Source: Streptomyces sp. V2I9 (GTDB lineage: Bacteria > Actinomycetota > Actinomycetes > Streptomycetales > Streptomycetaceae). From it: a stretch of DNA of 64,000 nt. Below, in pieces: positions 42,886 to 53,458 of this stretch (its first letter is position 1; each line of letters begins with the position of its first letter). The notes beneath the pieces are model-generated. The model was not told the DNA's origin, did no database searches, and was given only the letters and a program-made list of their open reading frames with translations. A program made the translations under genes and the position numbers. Location of the stretch: assembly GCF_030817475.1 (NCBI RefSeq), contig NZ_JAUSZJ010000002.1:3264001-3328000 (forward strand), in the 5' to 3' direction.

Positions 42886-43156
42886 GAGGCCCCCTGCGCG
42901 CAATGCCCGCAGACGGCATGTGGCACTCGGCGAGCGCAAGCACGTGGTCGGAGAGCGGAAAACGGAGTGCCGTTCAGGCCGTACTCGCCGTAGGCTCCCG
43001 AGGCGAAAGGCGGGCCAGGTGGAGATCACGGTGCAGTGGATCAGGACGTCCTGGACGAAGCATTCCAGAGGCGGTGAGCCTGCGGCGCTCAGGAACTCGG
43101 CGCCAATCGGGTTCCCGGTGTCGCAGGTGCCACCCTCCTTCGCCCAGGTCGTACGG

Positions 43157-43492
43157 ATGTCCGAAAGTGACGGTTTCGAACCGCGGGCGGGAGAGAAGCC
43201 CCTTCGCGGGGTCGCACTCAGCTTGAGGAACGAGCGCGGCCGGCTCCGGGTGCTGCCGCGCGTGGACCCGCTGTTCGGTCTGCCGCCGCGTCCACGACGG
43301 CCGCCGGCGGTGCGTCTGCTGCCGGGGCAGTGGGTCCGTTGGCAGCTGAACTACCGGTTCAGCAGCGCCGCCGGGGTACGGGACTGGTCGTACTGGCTCG
43401 ACACCTTCAACGTCGCCTACGGGCCGGTCGCCCCGGACGTGTTTCTGTCGGAACCGACTGTCCTGGTGAACGAGTGCGGCCCCGTTCGATAG
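43157..43492 (+). CDS. Hypothetical protein
   Basis: I do not recognise this product. From ATG 43157 it has 111 residues: MSESDGFEPRAGEKPLRG, then a middle rich in Arg and Pro (LFGLPPRPRRPPAVRLLPG). An ordered-looking end follows with several aromatics (WVRWQLNYRFSSAAGVRDWSYWLDTFNVAYG). The C-terminal part looks like a real folded segment. The frame is open back to 42920, and GTG 43019 is an alternative start. It lies between the dienelactone hydrolase gene and the end of dnaB. Confidence 0.5.
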   Translation: MSESDGFEPRAGEKPLRGVALSLRNERGRLRVLPRVDPLFGLPPRPRRPPAVRLLPGQWVRWQLNYRFSSAAGVRDWSYWLDTFNVAYGPVAPDVFLSEPTVLVNECGPVR

Positions 43493-43558
43493 CCGACTGC
43501 CCCCGATCCAGAGCGGTCGACTCAGAAGGGCAGCGAAGCCCGCCAGGACCGCTGCCCG

Positions 43559-45034
<1,476 letters not shown>

Positions 45035-45492
45035 CGGGCCGCCTCCTCCCGTCCGCGTCGCGGACCTAGCCGTGCCACTCTTTCTTACGTCACGGCGCTG
45101 ACAAACAGGTCGCCCGACTCCACTTCCGGCACGTCTGGTTCGGAGGATTCCGGGGCCGGAACGGAGTACGGGCGCCGCCCCACGGTAGGCCCCTCCGCAC
45201 CGTCAGCCAATCTGGTTATCCACAGGGCATGTGGACGACAGACCAGATGCTGTGGAGAAGTCTGCCGAACCTGTGCACGGACCAGGGGACAGCACTGTGG
45301 ACAAACTCATAGCACTAGAAGCGTGACCACGCTGACCTGCGGATTCTCCGTCCACCGACTGTGGGGGAGAAAAACTTTCACCTTCGTTTCAAGATCACCG
45401 CGAACGGCCCGGCGGCGCGGCCCGACAGTCGGTAGAAGTAAGGACCAAGTACCGATTGCATCTCTTACCTGTGGAAGATTAGATTGACCCTC
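45035..45492. other. Divergent intergenic region dnaB / MATE gene with DnaA boxes
   Basis: 458 bases without a gene, carrying four DnaA-type boxes (45216-45304) and the promoters of dnaB and the MATE gene. Confidence 0.65.
45216..45304. other. DnaA-box cluster upstream of dnaB
   Basis: Perfect TTATCCACA on the plus strand (45216-45224) and perfect TTGTCCACA on the minus strand (45304-45296). Two one-mismatch copies lie between them on the minus strand (TCGTCCACA around 45230, and TTCTCCACA at 45259-45251). It is oriC-proximal and lies about 200 bases upstream of the dnaB start. Confidence 0.7.
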
Positions 45493-46830
45493 ATGAACAA
45501 GGCTCCCGCGACCCCGAAGAACAGCCGTCGACGGCACGACCGCGAGATTTTCGCCCTCGCCGTCCCCGCATTCGGCGCCCTCGTCGCCGAGCCCCTGTTC
45601 GTGATGGTCGACAGCGCAGTCGTCGGCCACCTCGGCACCCCGCAACTGGCCGGCCTCGGCATCGCAGCAGCACTCCTGATGACCGCGGTGAGCGTGTTCG
45701 TCTTCCTCGCCTACGCGACGACGGCCGCAGTAGCCCGTCGCGTCGGGGCGGGTGATCTCCCCGCAGCCATCCGCCAGGGCATGGACGGCATCTGGCTCGC
45801 CCTCCTGCTGGGAGCGGCCGTCGTCGCCGTGGTGATGCCGATCGCCCCCTGGCTCGTCGACGTCTTCGGCGCCTCGGACACCGCAGCCCCCTATGCCATC
45901 ACCTATCTGAGGATCTCCGTCCTCGGCATCCCCGCCATGCTCGTCGTGCTCGCCGCCACCGGTGTGCTGCGCGGTCTCCAAGACACCCGCACCCCTCTGT
46001 ACGTGGCCATCGGTGGGTTCACGGCGAACGCCATCCTCAATGTGACCCTTGTCTACGGCGCCGGGCTCGGCATCGCCGGATCGGCGTGGGGAACGGTGAT
46101 CGCCCAGGCCGCCATGGCTGCCGCCTATCTCTTCGTGGTGATCCGCGGGGCACAACAGCACGGAGCCTCCCTTCGGCCCGATGCGGCAGGTATCAGGGCC
46201 AGCGCGCGGGCCGGGGTGCCCCTGCTGATCCGGACCCTGTCACTGCGAGCTGTCCTGATGATCGCCACCGCCGTCGCCGCCCGGCTCGGGGACGTCGACA
46301 TCGCTGCGCACCAGATCGTCCTCTCCCTCTGGAGCCTGACCGCTTTCGCGCTCGATGCCATCGCCATCGCCGGGCAGGCGATCATCGGCCGCTACCTGGG
46401 GGCGAACGACGAGAAGGGCGCGCGCGAGGCATGTCGCCGCATGGTCGAGTGGGGCATCGGCTGCGGCATCGCGCTCGGTGTCCTGATCGTGCTCGCCCGC
46501 CCCCTCTTCATCCCGCTCTTCACGAGCGACCCCTCCGTCGAGGACGCCCTGCTCCCCGCCCTCCTGGTGGTGGCTGTCTCCCAGCCGATCGCCGGCGTGG
46601 TCTTCGTCCTGGACGGTGTACTGATGGGGGCCGGCGACGGCCGCTATCTCGCCTGGGCGATGCTGGTGACGCTCGCCATCTTCGCTCCCGCCGCGCTCTT
46701 GGTGCCCACCCTCGGCGGTGGGCTCACCGCTCTCTGGTGGGCGATGACGCTGATGATGGCTGTCCGCCTCATCACGCTCTGGGTGCGCACCCGGTCGGGC
46801 CGATGGATCATCACCGGGGCCACGCGCTGA
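45493..46830 (+). CDS. MATE-family efflux transporter (DinF-like)
   Basis: A 445-aa, twelve-helix cation-coupled multidrug exporter. The core reads EIFALAVPAFGALVAEPLFVMVDSAVVGHLGT, followed by the repeated half DIAAHQIVLSLWSLTAFALDAIAIAGQAIIGRYLGA, both hallmarks of MATE/DinF proteins. ATG 45493 is preferred to the TTG at 45484. It is convergent with the rplI operon and separated by two parS sites and a terminator. Substrate unknown. Confidence 0.92.
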   Translation: MNKAPATPKNSRRRHDREIFALAVPAFGALVAEPLFVMVDSAVVGHLGTPQLAGLGIAAALLMTAVSVFVFLAYATTAAVARRVGAGDLPAAIRQGMDGIWLALLLGAAVVAVVMPIAPWLVDVFGASDTAAPYAITYLRISVLGIPAMLVVLAATGVLRGLQDTRTPLYVAIGGFTANAILNVTLVYGAGLGIAGSAWGTVIAQAAMAAAYLFVVIRGAQQHGASLRPDAAGIRASARAGVPLLIRTLSLRAVLMIATAVAARLGDVDIAAHQIVLSLWSLTAFALDAIAIAGQAIIGRYLGANDEKGAREACRRMVEWGIGCGIALGVLIVLARPLFIPLFTSDPSVEDALLPALLVVAVSQPIAGVVFVLDGVLMGAGDGRYLAWAMLVTLAIFAPAALLVPTLGGGLTALWWAMTLMMAVRLITLWVRTRSGRWIITGATR

Positions 46831-46839
46831 CCGGATCGG

Positions 46840-46875
46840 ACGAGCGGCCTGTTTCACGTGAAACAGGCCGCTCGT
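46840..46875. repeat. 36-bp perfect palindrome with parS at its centre
   Basis: Two 18-base exact arms centred at 46857/46858, with parS in the middle, ten bases past the MATE stop. A plausible terminator for the MATE gene that doubles as a ParB site. Confidence 0.75.
46851..46864. other. parS: parS site
   Basis: GTTTCACGTGAAAC, perfect; first of two parS copies 23 bases apart. Confidence 0.93.
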
Positions 46876-46887
46876 TTCACGTGAAAC
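46874..46887. other. parS: parS site
   Basis: GTTTCACGTGAAAC, perfect; the second copy starts 23 bases after the first, placing both on nearly the same face of the DNA helix. Confidence 0.93.
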
Positions 46888-46890
46888 ACA

Positions 46891-46925
46891 GTGAAGGGCC
46901 GCACCCCGTGGGTGCGGCCCTTCAC
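46891..46925. terminator. Terminator of the rpsF-rplI operon
   Basis: Perfect 15-base arms (GTGAAGGGCCGCACC, 46891-46905; complement 46911-46925) with a 5-base loop, about 20 bases after the rplI stop. Confidence 0.88.
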
Positions 46926-46946
46926 CAGCTCTGCTGAGCTCTGCCC

Positions 46947-47393
46947 TTAGGCAGCAACGACCTCGACACCGAGGTTCGCAGCGACCTCAGGGTGCAGACG
47001 GACGGACACCTGGTGTCCACCGAGCGTCTTGATCGGCGAGCCGAGCTCGACGCGACGCTTGTCGACGTCGGGACCGCCGGCAGCCTTGATCGCCGAAGCG
47101 ATGTCGGCCGGGGTCACGGAGCCGAAGAGACGGCCGGCGTCGCCGGAGCGAACAGCCAGACGGACCTTCACGGCCTCGAGCTTGGCCTTGATCTCGTTGG
47201 CCTGCTCGATCGTCGCGATCTCGTGGATCTTGCGGGCGCGGCGGATCTGCGCCACGTCCTTCTCGCCACCCTTGGTCCAGCGAATGGCGAAGCCACGCGG
47301 AACCAGGTAGTTGCGGGCGTACCCGTCCTTGACGTCGACGACGTCGCCGGCGGCACCGAGGCCGGAGACCTCGTGGGTGAGGATGATCTTCAT
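46947..47393 (-). CDS. rplI: 50S ribosomal protein L9
   Basis: L9 binds 23S rRNA at the base of the L1 stalk. The 148-aa protein begins [36 protein letters not shown], the standard N-domain. A long connecting helix and a C-domain follow ([26 protein letters not shown]). It is last in rpsF-ssb-rpsR-rplI, 18 bases after rpsR. Confidence 0.98.
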   Translation of the reverse strand: MKIILTHEVSGLGAAGDVVDVKDGYARNYLVPRGFAIRWTKGGEKDVAQIRRARKIHEIATIEQANEIKAKLEAVKVRLAVRSGDAGRLFGSVTPADIASAIKAAGGPDVDKRRVELGSPIKTLGGHQVSVRLHPEVAANLGVEVVAA

Positions 47394-47411
47394 GCTGTTG
47401 TCACCCTTCCC

Positions 47412-47648
47412 TTATCGCGCGGTGGACGTGTAGGGCAGCAGCGCCATCTCACGGCTGTTCTTGACTGCCGTGGCGACGTCACGCTGGTGCTGCGTGCAGT
47501 TGCCGGTGACGCGGCGGGCACGGATCTTGCCGCGGTCGGAAATGAACTTCCGCAGCATGTTCGTGTCCTTGTAGTCCACGTACTGGGTCTTGTCCTTGCA
47601 GAACGCGCAGACCTTCTTCTTAGGCTTGCGCACAGGCGGCTTCGCCAT
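47412..47648 (-). CDS. rpsR: 30S ribosomal protein S18, zinc-binding type
   Basis: S18 pairs with S6 on the small-subunit platform. The 78-aa protein carries [30 protein letters not shown] and later [24 protein letters not shown]. The CXXC pair plus the later Cys-His make this the zinc-containing (C+) form, as opposed to the zinc-free paralogue many Streptomyces carry elsewhere. It lies between ssb and rplI. Confidence 0.98.
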   Translation of the reverse strand: MAKPPVRKPKKKVCAFCKDKTQYVDYKDTNMLRKFISDRGKIRARRVTGNCTQHQRDVATAVKNSREMALLPYTSTAR

Positions 47649-47691
47649 GGTGTTTCTCCTGTGTGATCAAGAAGTGGGGGTACGAGCAGCC

Positions 47692-48303
47692 CTAGAAGGG
47701 AGGCTCGTCCGAATAGCCGCCGCCGGAAGGGGCACCGCCGGAGCCGCCGGAACCGCCGGAGCTTCCGCCCCAGCCGCCTCCGCCGCCCTGCTGTCCCCCG
47801 CCCTGGCCGCCGGTCGCCCACGGGTCGTCGGCGGGTGCACCGCCGCCGCCCTGCTGGCCGCCACCGGGACCGCCGCCCCAGTTGCCGCCACCCTGCTGGC
47901 CGCCGCCGTATCCACCCTGACCGCCCTGACCACCGCGACCGGTGGTCTTGGTGACCTTGGCCGTGGCGTTCTTGAGGCTGGGGCCGACTTCCTCGACGTC
48001 CAGCTCGTAGACCGTGCGCTTGACGCCCTCACGGTCTTCGTACGACCGCTGCTTCAGCCGGCCCTGCACGACGACGCGCATGCCTCGCTGGAGCGATTCC
48101 GCGACGTTCTCCGCCGCCTGACGCCAGACCGAGCAGGTGAGGAACAGGCCTTCGCCGTCCTTCCACTCATTGGTCTGCCGGTCGAAGATGCGGGGAGTGG
48201 ACGCGACACGGAACTTCGCGACCGCCGCACCGGACGGGGTGAAGCGCAGCTCGGGGTCGTCGACGAGATTGCCGACGACCGTGATGACGGTCTCGCCTGC
48301 CAT
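47692..48303 (-). CDS. ssb: Single-stranded DNA-binding protein
   Basis: The essential SSB of replication and repair. The OB-fold occupies residues about 1-115 ([56 protein letters not shown]). A long Gly/Gln-rich disordered linker follows (repeats of GGQQGGG type). The acidic protein-interaction tip is DEPPF. The 203-aa length is normal for the essential Streptomyces SSB. It lies between rpsF and rpsR. Confidence 0.97.
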   Translation of the reverse strand: MAGETVITVVGNLVDDPELRFTPSGAAVAKFRVASTPRIFDRQTNEWKDGEGLFLTCSVWRQAAENVAESLQRGMRVVVQGRLKQRSYEDREGVKRTVYELDVEEVGPSLKNATAKVTKTTGRGGQGGQGGYGGGQQGGGNWGGGPGGGQQGGGGAPADDPWATGGQGGGQQGGGGGWGGSSGGSGGSGGAPSGGGYSDEPPF

Positions 48304-48377
48304 GGGTGAACCTCTCGGCGGGGATTGCTTCTGGCTGCTTGCTGCTACTCGGACCCGAGAACCGCTGAGCTAGAGGC

Positions 48378-48668
48378 TCAGTGGGCTTCGGGACGGAGGA
48401 CCTTGGTCCGGAGGACCGACTCGTTCAGGTTCATCTGGCGGTCGAGCTCCTTGACGACCGCAGGCTCGGCCTGCAGGTCGATGACCGAGTAGATGCCCTC
48501 GGGCTTCTTCTTGATCTCGTAGGCGAGCCGACGACGGCCCCAGGTGTCGACCTTCTCCACCTTTCCGTTGCCCTCACGGACAACGGAGAGGAAGTTCTCG
48601 ATCAGCGGGGAGACTGCTCGCTCCTCGAGATCGGGGTCGAGGATGACCATCACCTCGTAGTGACGCAT
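48378..48668 (-). CDS. rpsF: 30S ribosomal protein S6
   Basis: The 96-aa product starts [19 protein letters not shown] and contains [25 protein letters not shown], classic S6 features. It heads the rpsF-ssb-rpsR-rplI operon. A strong ribosome site (AAAGGAGGTGGG, roughly 48675-48687 on the minus strand) fixes ATG 48668 as the start and rules out the longer frame to 48773. Confidence 0.98.
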   Translation of the reverse strand: MRHYEVMVILDPDLEERAVSPLIENFLSVVREGNGKVEKVDTWGRRRLAYEIKKKPEGIYSVIDLQAEPAVVKELDRQMNLNESVLRTKVLRPEAH

Positions 48669-48994
48669 GTGGAACCCACCTCCTTTGGACTCAGCGGCCA
48701 CGGTCGTTCCGTGGCAGGAGGGTCGTATGCGTGATGCAACGGCGTCCCCGAGGAGAACACCCGGCACTGACAATCCGCTCCCGAACGGTCCCGGGGTCGG
48801 GGGTTCGAGGAAGGGCTCGCCGTGCTGGCCTGGGCAGACACCGGTGCAGACCGTACAGCCTACCCGTAGACCGGCCTCCGGTTGAAATCAGGAGCTCAGA
48901 GGGCACAATCGAGACAGATGCGGTGTGAGAGGCGCTACACCCGCGACGGGTGCGCCGGCTTCGCCCGCCCACCCGTCCGGCCAGGAGGTACTCC
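48669..48994. other. Divergent intergenic region upstream of rpsF
   Basis: 326 bases holding the rpsF ribosome site and operon promoter, and the upstream region of the membrane protein gene at 48995. I see no clear promoter match and no gene. Confidence 0.5.
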
Positions 48995-49336
48995 ATGGCA
49001 CAGACCATCCGCCCCGCAGGATCCCGGTCCGCGACCGGCCGCCCGGCCACCGGTTCGCTCTTCGCCACGGACGGCAGGCCACACCCCGTCCAGGACGTCC
49101 TGATGGTGGTGACCGGGGTGCTCGGCATCCTCGCGTTCGTCACGGCGATGTTCCACCATCTGCACCTGATCAGCTCCTGGGCGGGACTCGTCGGGATTCT
49201 GACCGGCCTCTACGGCCAGTACATCTCGAAGACCACCTGGGAGAGGTTCGGTCTGATCATGGGCATCGGCGCCTCCGCGGTCGGCTTCTACCTCGGCATG
49301 GCCCACGGCGGACTCTTCGGCGGCGTGATCACCTGA
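48995..49336 (+). CDS. Small conserved membrane protein
   Basis: A 113-aa protein of unknown function. A Ser/Thr/Ala-rich cytoplasmic N-terminus (about 45 residues) is followed by three hydrophobic segments (DVLMVVTGVLGILAFVTAMF, WAGLVGILTGLYGQYI, LIMGIGASAVGFYLGMAHGGLFGG). ATG 48995 has AGGAGGTA ten bases upstream; the longer frame from 48950 lacks this. It is conserved at this position in Streptomyces as I recall. Terminator at 49358-49395. Confidence 0.82.
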   Translation: MAQTIRPAGSRSATGRPATGSLFATDGRPHPVQDVLMVVTGVLGILAFVTAMFHHLHLISSWAGLVGILTGLYGQYISKTTWERFGLIMGIGASAVGFYLGMAHGGLFGGVIT

Positions 49337-49357
49337 CCGGACCACCGGCCGGATCGC

Positions 49358-49395
49358 GGGCCGGTACGGGCGCCCGGGCGTGCCCGTACCGGCCC
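49358..49395 (+). terminator. Stem-loop terminator
   Basis: Perfect 14-base arms (GGGCCGGTACGGGC, 49358-49371; complement 49382-49395) with a 10-base loop, 21 bases after the stop of the small membrane protein gene. Confidence 0.85.
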
Positions 49396-49510
49396 ACCGT
49401 GCTTTCCGGCCCCCCTGGGCCAGGCCGGGCGGGCCTCGGTCACAGTAGGCTTCGGCGCGAGAGCCGGAGCCCCTGACCGATGGGGACACACCTGCCGAGG
49501 AGCGCCCCGC

Positions 49511-50629
49511 ATGAGCCTGACCCTGAGGACCATCAGCCGAGAGCAGCATCTGGCGTACATCCAGAGTCTGCCCTCGGCCAGTCACTGCCAGGTTCCGGCG
49601 TGGGCTGACGTGAAGACCGAATGGCGTTCGGAGAACCTGGGCTGGTTCGACCGGGACGGCCAGATGGTCGGAGCGGGCCTCGTCCTGTACCGCCAGCTGC
49701 CCAAGATCAAGCGCTACCTGGCGTACCTCCCCGAGGGCCCGGTCATCAACTGGTACGCACCGAATCTGGACGACTGGCTCCAGCCGATGCTCGCCCACCT
49801 CAAGCAGCAGGGCGCCTTCTCCGTGAAGATGGGCCCCCCGGTGGTCATCCGCCGCTGGGACTCCGCAGCCATCAAGTCCGGCATCCAGGACCCGGACGTG
49901 AAACGCCTGCGCGACGTCGAGGCCACCCACATCGAGCCGCGCGCCTTCGAGGTCGCGGATCGGCTGCGGAAGATGGGCTGGCAGCAGGGCGAGGACGGCG
50001 GCGCCGGATTCGGTGACGTGCAGCCCCGCTACGTCTTCCAGGTGCCGCTGGCCAACCGCTCGCTGGAGGACGTCCTCAAGGGCTTCAACCAGCTGTGGCG
50101 CCGCAACATCAAGAAGGCCGACAAGGCCGGCGTCGAAGTGGTCCAGGGGGGCTACGAGGACCTGGCCGAGTGGCAGCGGCTGTACGAGATCACCGCCGTA
50201 CGCGACCGCTTCCGGCCGCGCCCCCTCTCGTACTTCCAGCGCATGTGGACCGTCCTCAACTCCGAGGACCCCAACCGGATGCGGCTCTACTTCGCCCGGC
50301 ACAACGGCGTGAACCTCTCCGCGGCCACGATGCTCGTCGTCGGCGGACACGTCTGGTACTCCTACGGCGCCTCCGACAACATCGGGCGCGAGGTCCGACC
50401 GTCCAACGCGATGCAGTGGCGCATGCTGCGCGACAGCTACGCGATGGGCGCCACCGTCTACGACCTGCGGGGGATCAGCGACTCGCTGGACGAGACCGAC
50501 CACCTCTTCGGTCTGATCCAGTTCAAGGTCGGCACCGGCGGCGAGGCCGTCGAGTACGTCGGCGAGTGGGACTTCCCGCTCAACAAGCTGCTCCACAAGG
50601 CGCTCGACATCTACATGTCGCGGCGCTGA
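49511..50629 (+). CDS. femX: FemAB/FemX-family peptidoglycan peptidyltransferase
   Basis: Fem enzymes use aminoacyl-tRNA to add the interpeptide bridge amino acid to lipid II; in Streptomyces the bridge is a single Gly. The 372-aa product shows two GNAT-like folds. Typical segments are PSASHCQVPAWADVKTEWRSENLGWF, LPEGPVINWYAP, RYVFQVPLANRSLEDVLKGFNQLWRRNIKKADKAGVEV and the late SYGASDNIGREVRPSNAMQWRM. It probably shares a cell-wall operon with the downstream racemase-like gene. The gene symbol follows the S. coelicolor usage I recall. Confidence 0.9.
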   Translation: MSLTLRTISREQHLAYIQSLPSASHCQVPAWADVKTEWRSENLGWFDRDGQMVGAGLVLYRQLPKIKRYLAYLPEGPVINWYAPNLDDWLQPMLAHLKQQGAFSVKMGPPVVIRRWDSAAIKSGIQDPDVKRLRDVEATHIEPRAFEVADRLRKMGWQQGEDGGAGFGDVQPRYVFQVPLANRSLEDVLKGFNQLWRRNIKKADKAGVEVVQGGYEDLAEWQRLYEITAVRDRFRPRPLSYFQRMWTVLNSEDPNRMRLYFARHNGVNLSAATMLVVGGHVWYSYGASDNIGREVRPSNAMQWRMLRDSYAMGATVYDLRGISDSLDETDHLFGLIQFKVGTGGEAVEYVGEWDFPLNKLLHKALDIYMSRR

Positions 50630-50707
50630 CCCGCTTCACCGCCCCTGTGGGCACACCTCCGTTCGTTCCTGATCCACCGCAGCCACCAGAAAGGTTCCGG
50701 GCCGGCC

Positions 50708-51739
50708 ATGGCGCTCTCCCTCTACGTCGACACCGCGCGCTGGCGGGCGCACCAGAAGTCCGTGATCGACCAGTTCCCCGGCCTCGTGCCCGTCTGCAAG
50801 GGCAACGGCTACGGATTCGGCCATGAGCGCCTCGCGGACGAGACGATCCGCTTCGGGGCGGACACCCTCGCGGTCGGAACGACCTACGAGGCGGCCCGGA
50901 TCAAGGACTGGTTCAGCGGCGATCTGCTCGTCCTGACTCCGTTCCGCCGTGGTGAGGAGCCCGTACCGCTCCCGGACCGCGTCATCCGGTCCGTCTCCTC
51001 CGTCGACGGGGTGCACGCCCTGGTGGGCGCACGGGTCGTCATCGAGTGCATGAGCTCGATGAAGCGGCACGGAGTCAAGGAGGAGGAACTCGGACAGCTG
51101 CACGCGGCGATCGAGGACGTTCGGCTCGAAGGCTTCGCCCTGCACCTGCCCCTGGACCGCACCGACGGCTCGGACGCCGTCGAGGAGGTCATAGGCTGGA
51201 TGGACCGGCTGCGCGCGGCCCGGCTGCCCCTGCACACCATGTTCGTCAGCCACCTGCGGGCCGAGGAACTGGCCCGGCTCCAGCAGCAGTTCCCGCAGAC
51301 CCGTTTCCGCGCCCGCATCGGTACCCGGCTGTGGCTCGGCGACCACGAGGCCACCGAGTACCGGGGGGCGGTCCTGGACGTCACCCCCGTCGTCAAGGGG
51401 GACCGGTTCGGCTACCGCCAGCAGAAGGCCGCGTCCGACGGCTGGCTGGTCGTCGTGGCCGGCGGCACGTCCCACGGCGTCGGCCTGGAGGCGCCCAAGG
51501 CGCTGCACGGCGTGATGCCGCGGGCCAAGGGCGTCGCCCGTGCGGGCCTGGCCACGGTCAACCGCAATCTGTCGCCGTTCGTCTGGGCGGGCAAGCAGCG
51601 CTGGTTCGCCGAGCCGCCGCACATGCAGGTGTCGATCCTGTTCGTTCCCTCGGACGCCCAGGAGCCGAGGGTGGGCGACGAGCTCGTCGCCCACCTGCGC
51701 CACACGACCACGCAGTACGACCGGCTCGTCGACCGCTGA
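50708..51739 (+). CDS. Alanine racemase-type fold III PLP enzyme
   Basis: A 343-aa protein with an alanine-racemase N-terminal barrel. The PLP-lysine motif reads PVCKGNGYGFGHERLADE. RLWLGDHEATEYRGAVLDV and VVVAGGTSHGVGL suggest the C-terminal part is diverged from true Alr. Together with the 79-base spacing to the Fem-type gene, this suggests a role in cell-wall amino acid supply, such as a D-amino acid racemase. Whether it is a functional alanine racemase is not certain; a dedicated alr usually lies elsewhere. Confidence 0.8.
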   Translation: MALSLYVDTARWRAHQKSVIDQFPGLVPVCKGNGYGFGHERLADETIRFGADTLAVGTTYEAARIKDWFSGDLLVLTPFRRGEEPVPLPDRVIRSVSSVDGVHALVGARVVIECMSSMKRHGVKEEELGQLHAAIEDVRLEGFALHLPLDRTDGSDAVEEVIGWMDRLRAARLPLHTMFVSHLRAEELARLQQQFPQTRFRARIGTRLWLGDHEATEYRGAVLDVTPVVKGDRFGYRQQKAASDGWLVVVAGGTSHGVGLEAPKALHGVMPRAKGVARAGLATVNRNLSPFVWAGKQRWFAEPPHMQVSILFVPSDAQEPRVGDELVAHLRHTTTQYDRLVDR

Positions 51740-51768
51740 GCCGCCCGCCCTGCGAAGCCGAGCCCGGC

Positions 51769-53274
51769 TCAGCCGTCGCGGGTGGGCGTCACGCCCCACT
51801 CCATCCGGGGTCCCGTGACCGCCGGAACCGGGGGCTCGGACGCAGGGGTTCCGGGTGCCAGGACGAACGCGTCCGGAGCCCCGTCGAGGACACCGCCCGA
51901 CGGGTCGTCCGACCCGTCGGCGCGCACCGGATCCTTCTCCGGCCGGAGGATGTCACGGACGATCAGCGCGCACAGGTACAGCGTGCCCAGCAGGTGCAGG
52001 GCGATCGCGGCCTGGTAGCCCTCCTGCGGCAGCCCCTGGTGCTTGTCCCCGCCGCTGGTGTAGGCGAGGTAGAACCAGATCCCGAAGAAGTACATGACCT
52101 CGCATGCCTGCCAGATCAGGAAGTCGCGCCAGCGCGGCCGGGCCAGGACGGCCAGCGGGATCAGCCAGAGCACGTACTGCGGTGAGTAGACCTTGTTCGT
52201 CAGGATGAACGCGGCGACCACCAGGAACGCCAGCTGGGCGAAGCGGGGCCTGCGGGCCGCGGAGAGCGCCAGGCCGGCGATACCGGCGCAGAACACGACC
52301 ATCAGGACGACCGACGCCGTGTTGACCGTCTCCACGTCGATGGGCTTGCCGGTGCGCTGCGTGATGATCAGCCAGAACGACCCGAAGTCGATGGGCCGTT
52401 CCTGGCTGAAGGTGTAGAACTTCCGCCACCCCTCGGGGGCGAAGACCATCACTGGCAGGTTCACCACCAGCCAGGCCGCGCCCGCGCCCAGCAGTGCCGT
52501 CCCGAACTCGCGCCACCTGCCGGCCCGCCAGCAGAGCACCAGGAGGGGGCCGAGCAGCAGGACGGGATAGAGCTTGGCGGCCGTGGCCAGGCCGATGAGG
52601 AGGCCGAACGCCAGCACCCGGCCGCGGGACCACATGAGCATCGCCGCGGCCGTCAGGGCCACCGCCAGCAGGTCCCAGTTGATGGTCGCGGTGAGGACGA
52701 ACGCGGGAGCCAGCGCGACCAGGAGGCCGTCCCAGGGGCGGCGGCGGTGCGTGCGGACGGTACACACGGCGATGACGACCGCGCAGATCATCAGCATGCC
52801 CGCGTTGACCATCCAGTACATCTGCTCCCGCTGCTGGATGGGGTCGCTCTCGGGCGTCAGCGTCAGCCAGGACGCCACCTGCATGAACACCCCGGTCAGC
52901 ACGGGGTACTCCAGGTACTGCATGTCGCCGCTCAGCCGGTCGAAGTACGGCACGAGTCCGTCGGCGAACCCGCGTCCCAGGAAGAGATGCGGAATGTCGG
53001 AGTAGCAGGCGTGCGTGTACTGCGAGGTGGCACCGCGGAACCAGGCCCATTCGTAGCAGGGGATCTTCTGCACCATGCCGAGGGAGAACATCCCGATCAT
53101 GACCAGTGCGACGACGCGTACGGGCGTGAGGGGACCGTCGCCCGATCGCGCCCACCGCCCCACGCGGCCGCCGATCAGCTCGCTGCCGGCCGCCGCGACC
53201 TCGTCCTGGTCGGTGGGCCGCACGCCGGTCCGTTCCTGGTCCACGCTCGTCTCTTCCGCGCTGGGGCTTGGCAT
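51769..53274 (-). CDS. Polytopic glycosyltransferase-87 type membrane protein
   Basis: A 501-aa membrane protein with about ten helices, of the GT87/DUF2029 mannosyltransferase type that uses polyprenyl-phosphate sugars. It has a large extracytoplasmic loop after helix 1 (WFRGATSQYTHACYSDIPHLFLGRGFADGLVPYF) with acidic residues typical of GT-C enzymes. LEYPVLTGVFMQVASWL and YSPQYVLWLIPLAVLARPRWRDFL are also typical. ATG 53274 has a plausible AGG-rich ribosome site nine bases upstream; 53283 is an alternative. It may glycosylate a cell-envelope component. Confidence 0.78.
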   Translation of the reverse strand: MPSPSAEETSVDQERTGVRPTDQDEVAAAGSELIGGRVGRWARSGDGPLTPVRVVALVMIGMFSLGMVQKIPCYEWAWFRGATSQYTHACYSDIPHLFLGRGFADGLVPYFDRLSGDMQYLEYPVLTGVFMQVASWLTLTPESDPIQQREQMYWMVNAGMLMICAVVIAVCTVRTHRRRPWDGLLVALAPAFVLTATINWDLLAVALTAAAMLMWSRGRVLAFGLLIGLATAAKLYPVLLLGPLLVLCWRAGRWREFGTALLGAGAAWLVVNLPVMVFAPEGWRKFYTFSQERPIDFGSFWLIITQRTGKPIDVETVNTASVVLMVVFCAGIAGLALSAARRPRFAQLAFLVVAAFILTNKVYSPQYVLWLIPLAVLARPRWRDFLIWQACEVMYFFGIWFYLAYTSGGDKHQGLPQEGYQAAIALHLLGTLYLCALIVRDILRPEKDPVRADGSDDPSGGVLDGAPDAFVLAPGTPASEPPVPAVTGPRMEWGVTPTRDG

Positions 53275-53373
53275 GCCGCACATCCTGCCGTACGGGTCCG
53301 CGCCCGGGGCACGGGCCGCTCCGGGGACACGGTGGGAGAGCCCTGGGACGGGAGCCGCGTGCAGCCGGAACAC

Positions 53374-53416
53374 GGCGAGGGCCGCCGTACCCGGTGTGGG
53401 TACGGCGGCCCTCGCC
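53374..53416 (-). terminator. Terminator after PBP gene
   Basis: Perfect 19-base arms (53374-53392 and 53398-53416) with a 5-base loop. A smaller hairpin (CCGGCCC/GGGCCGG, 53428-53450) lies between it and the PBP stop, so the two form a tandem terminator for the minus strand. Confidence 0.85.
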
Positions 53417-53458
53417 ACCGTGCGGGACCGGCCCGTGGGCTCCGGGCCGGTGGTGCGG

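Noticed and set aside
47700..47940. Gly/Gln-rich tract in ssb considered as a repeat element
   Set aside because: It encodes the normal disordered linker of the essential SSB and ends in the expected DEPPF tip.
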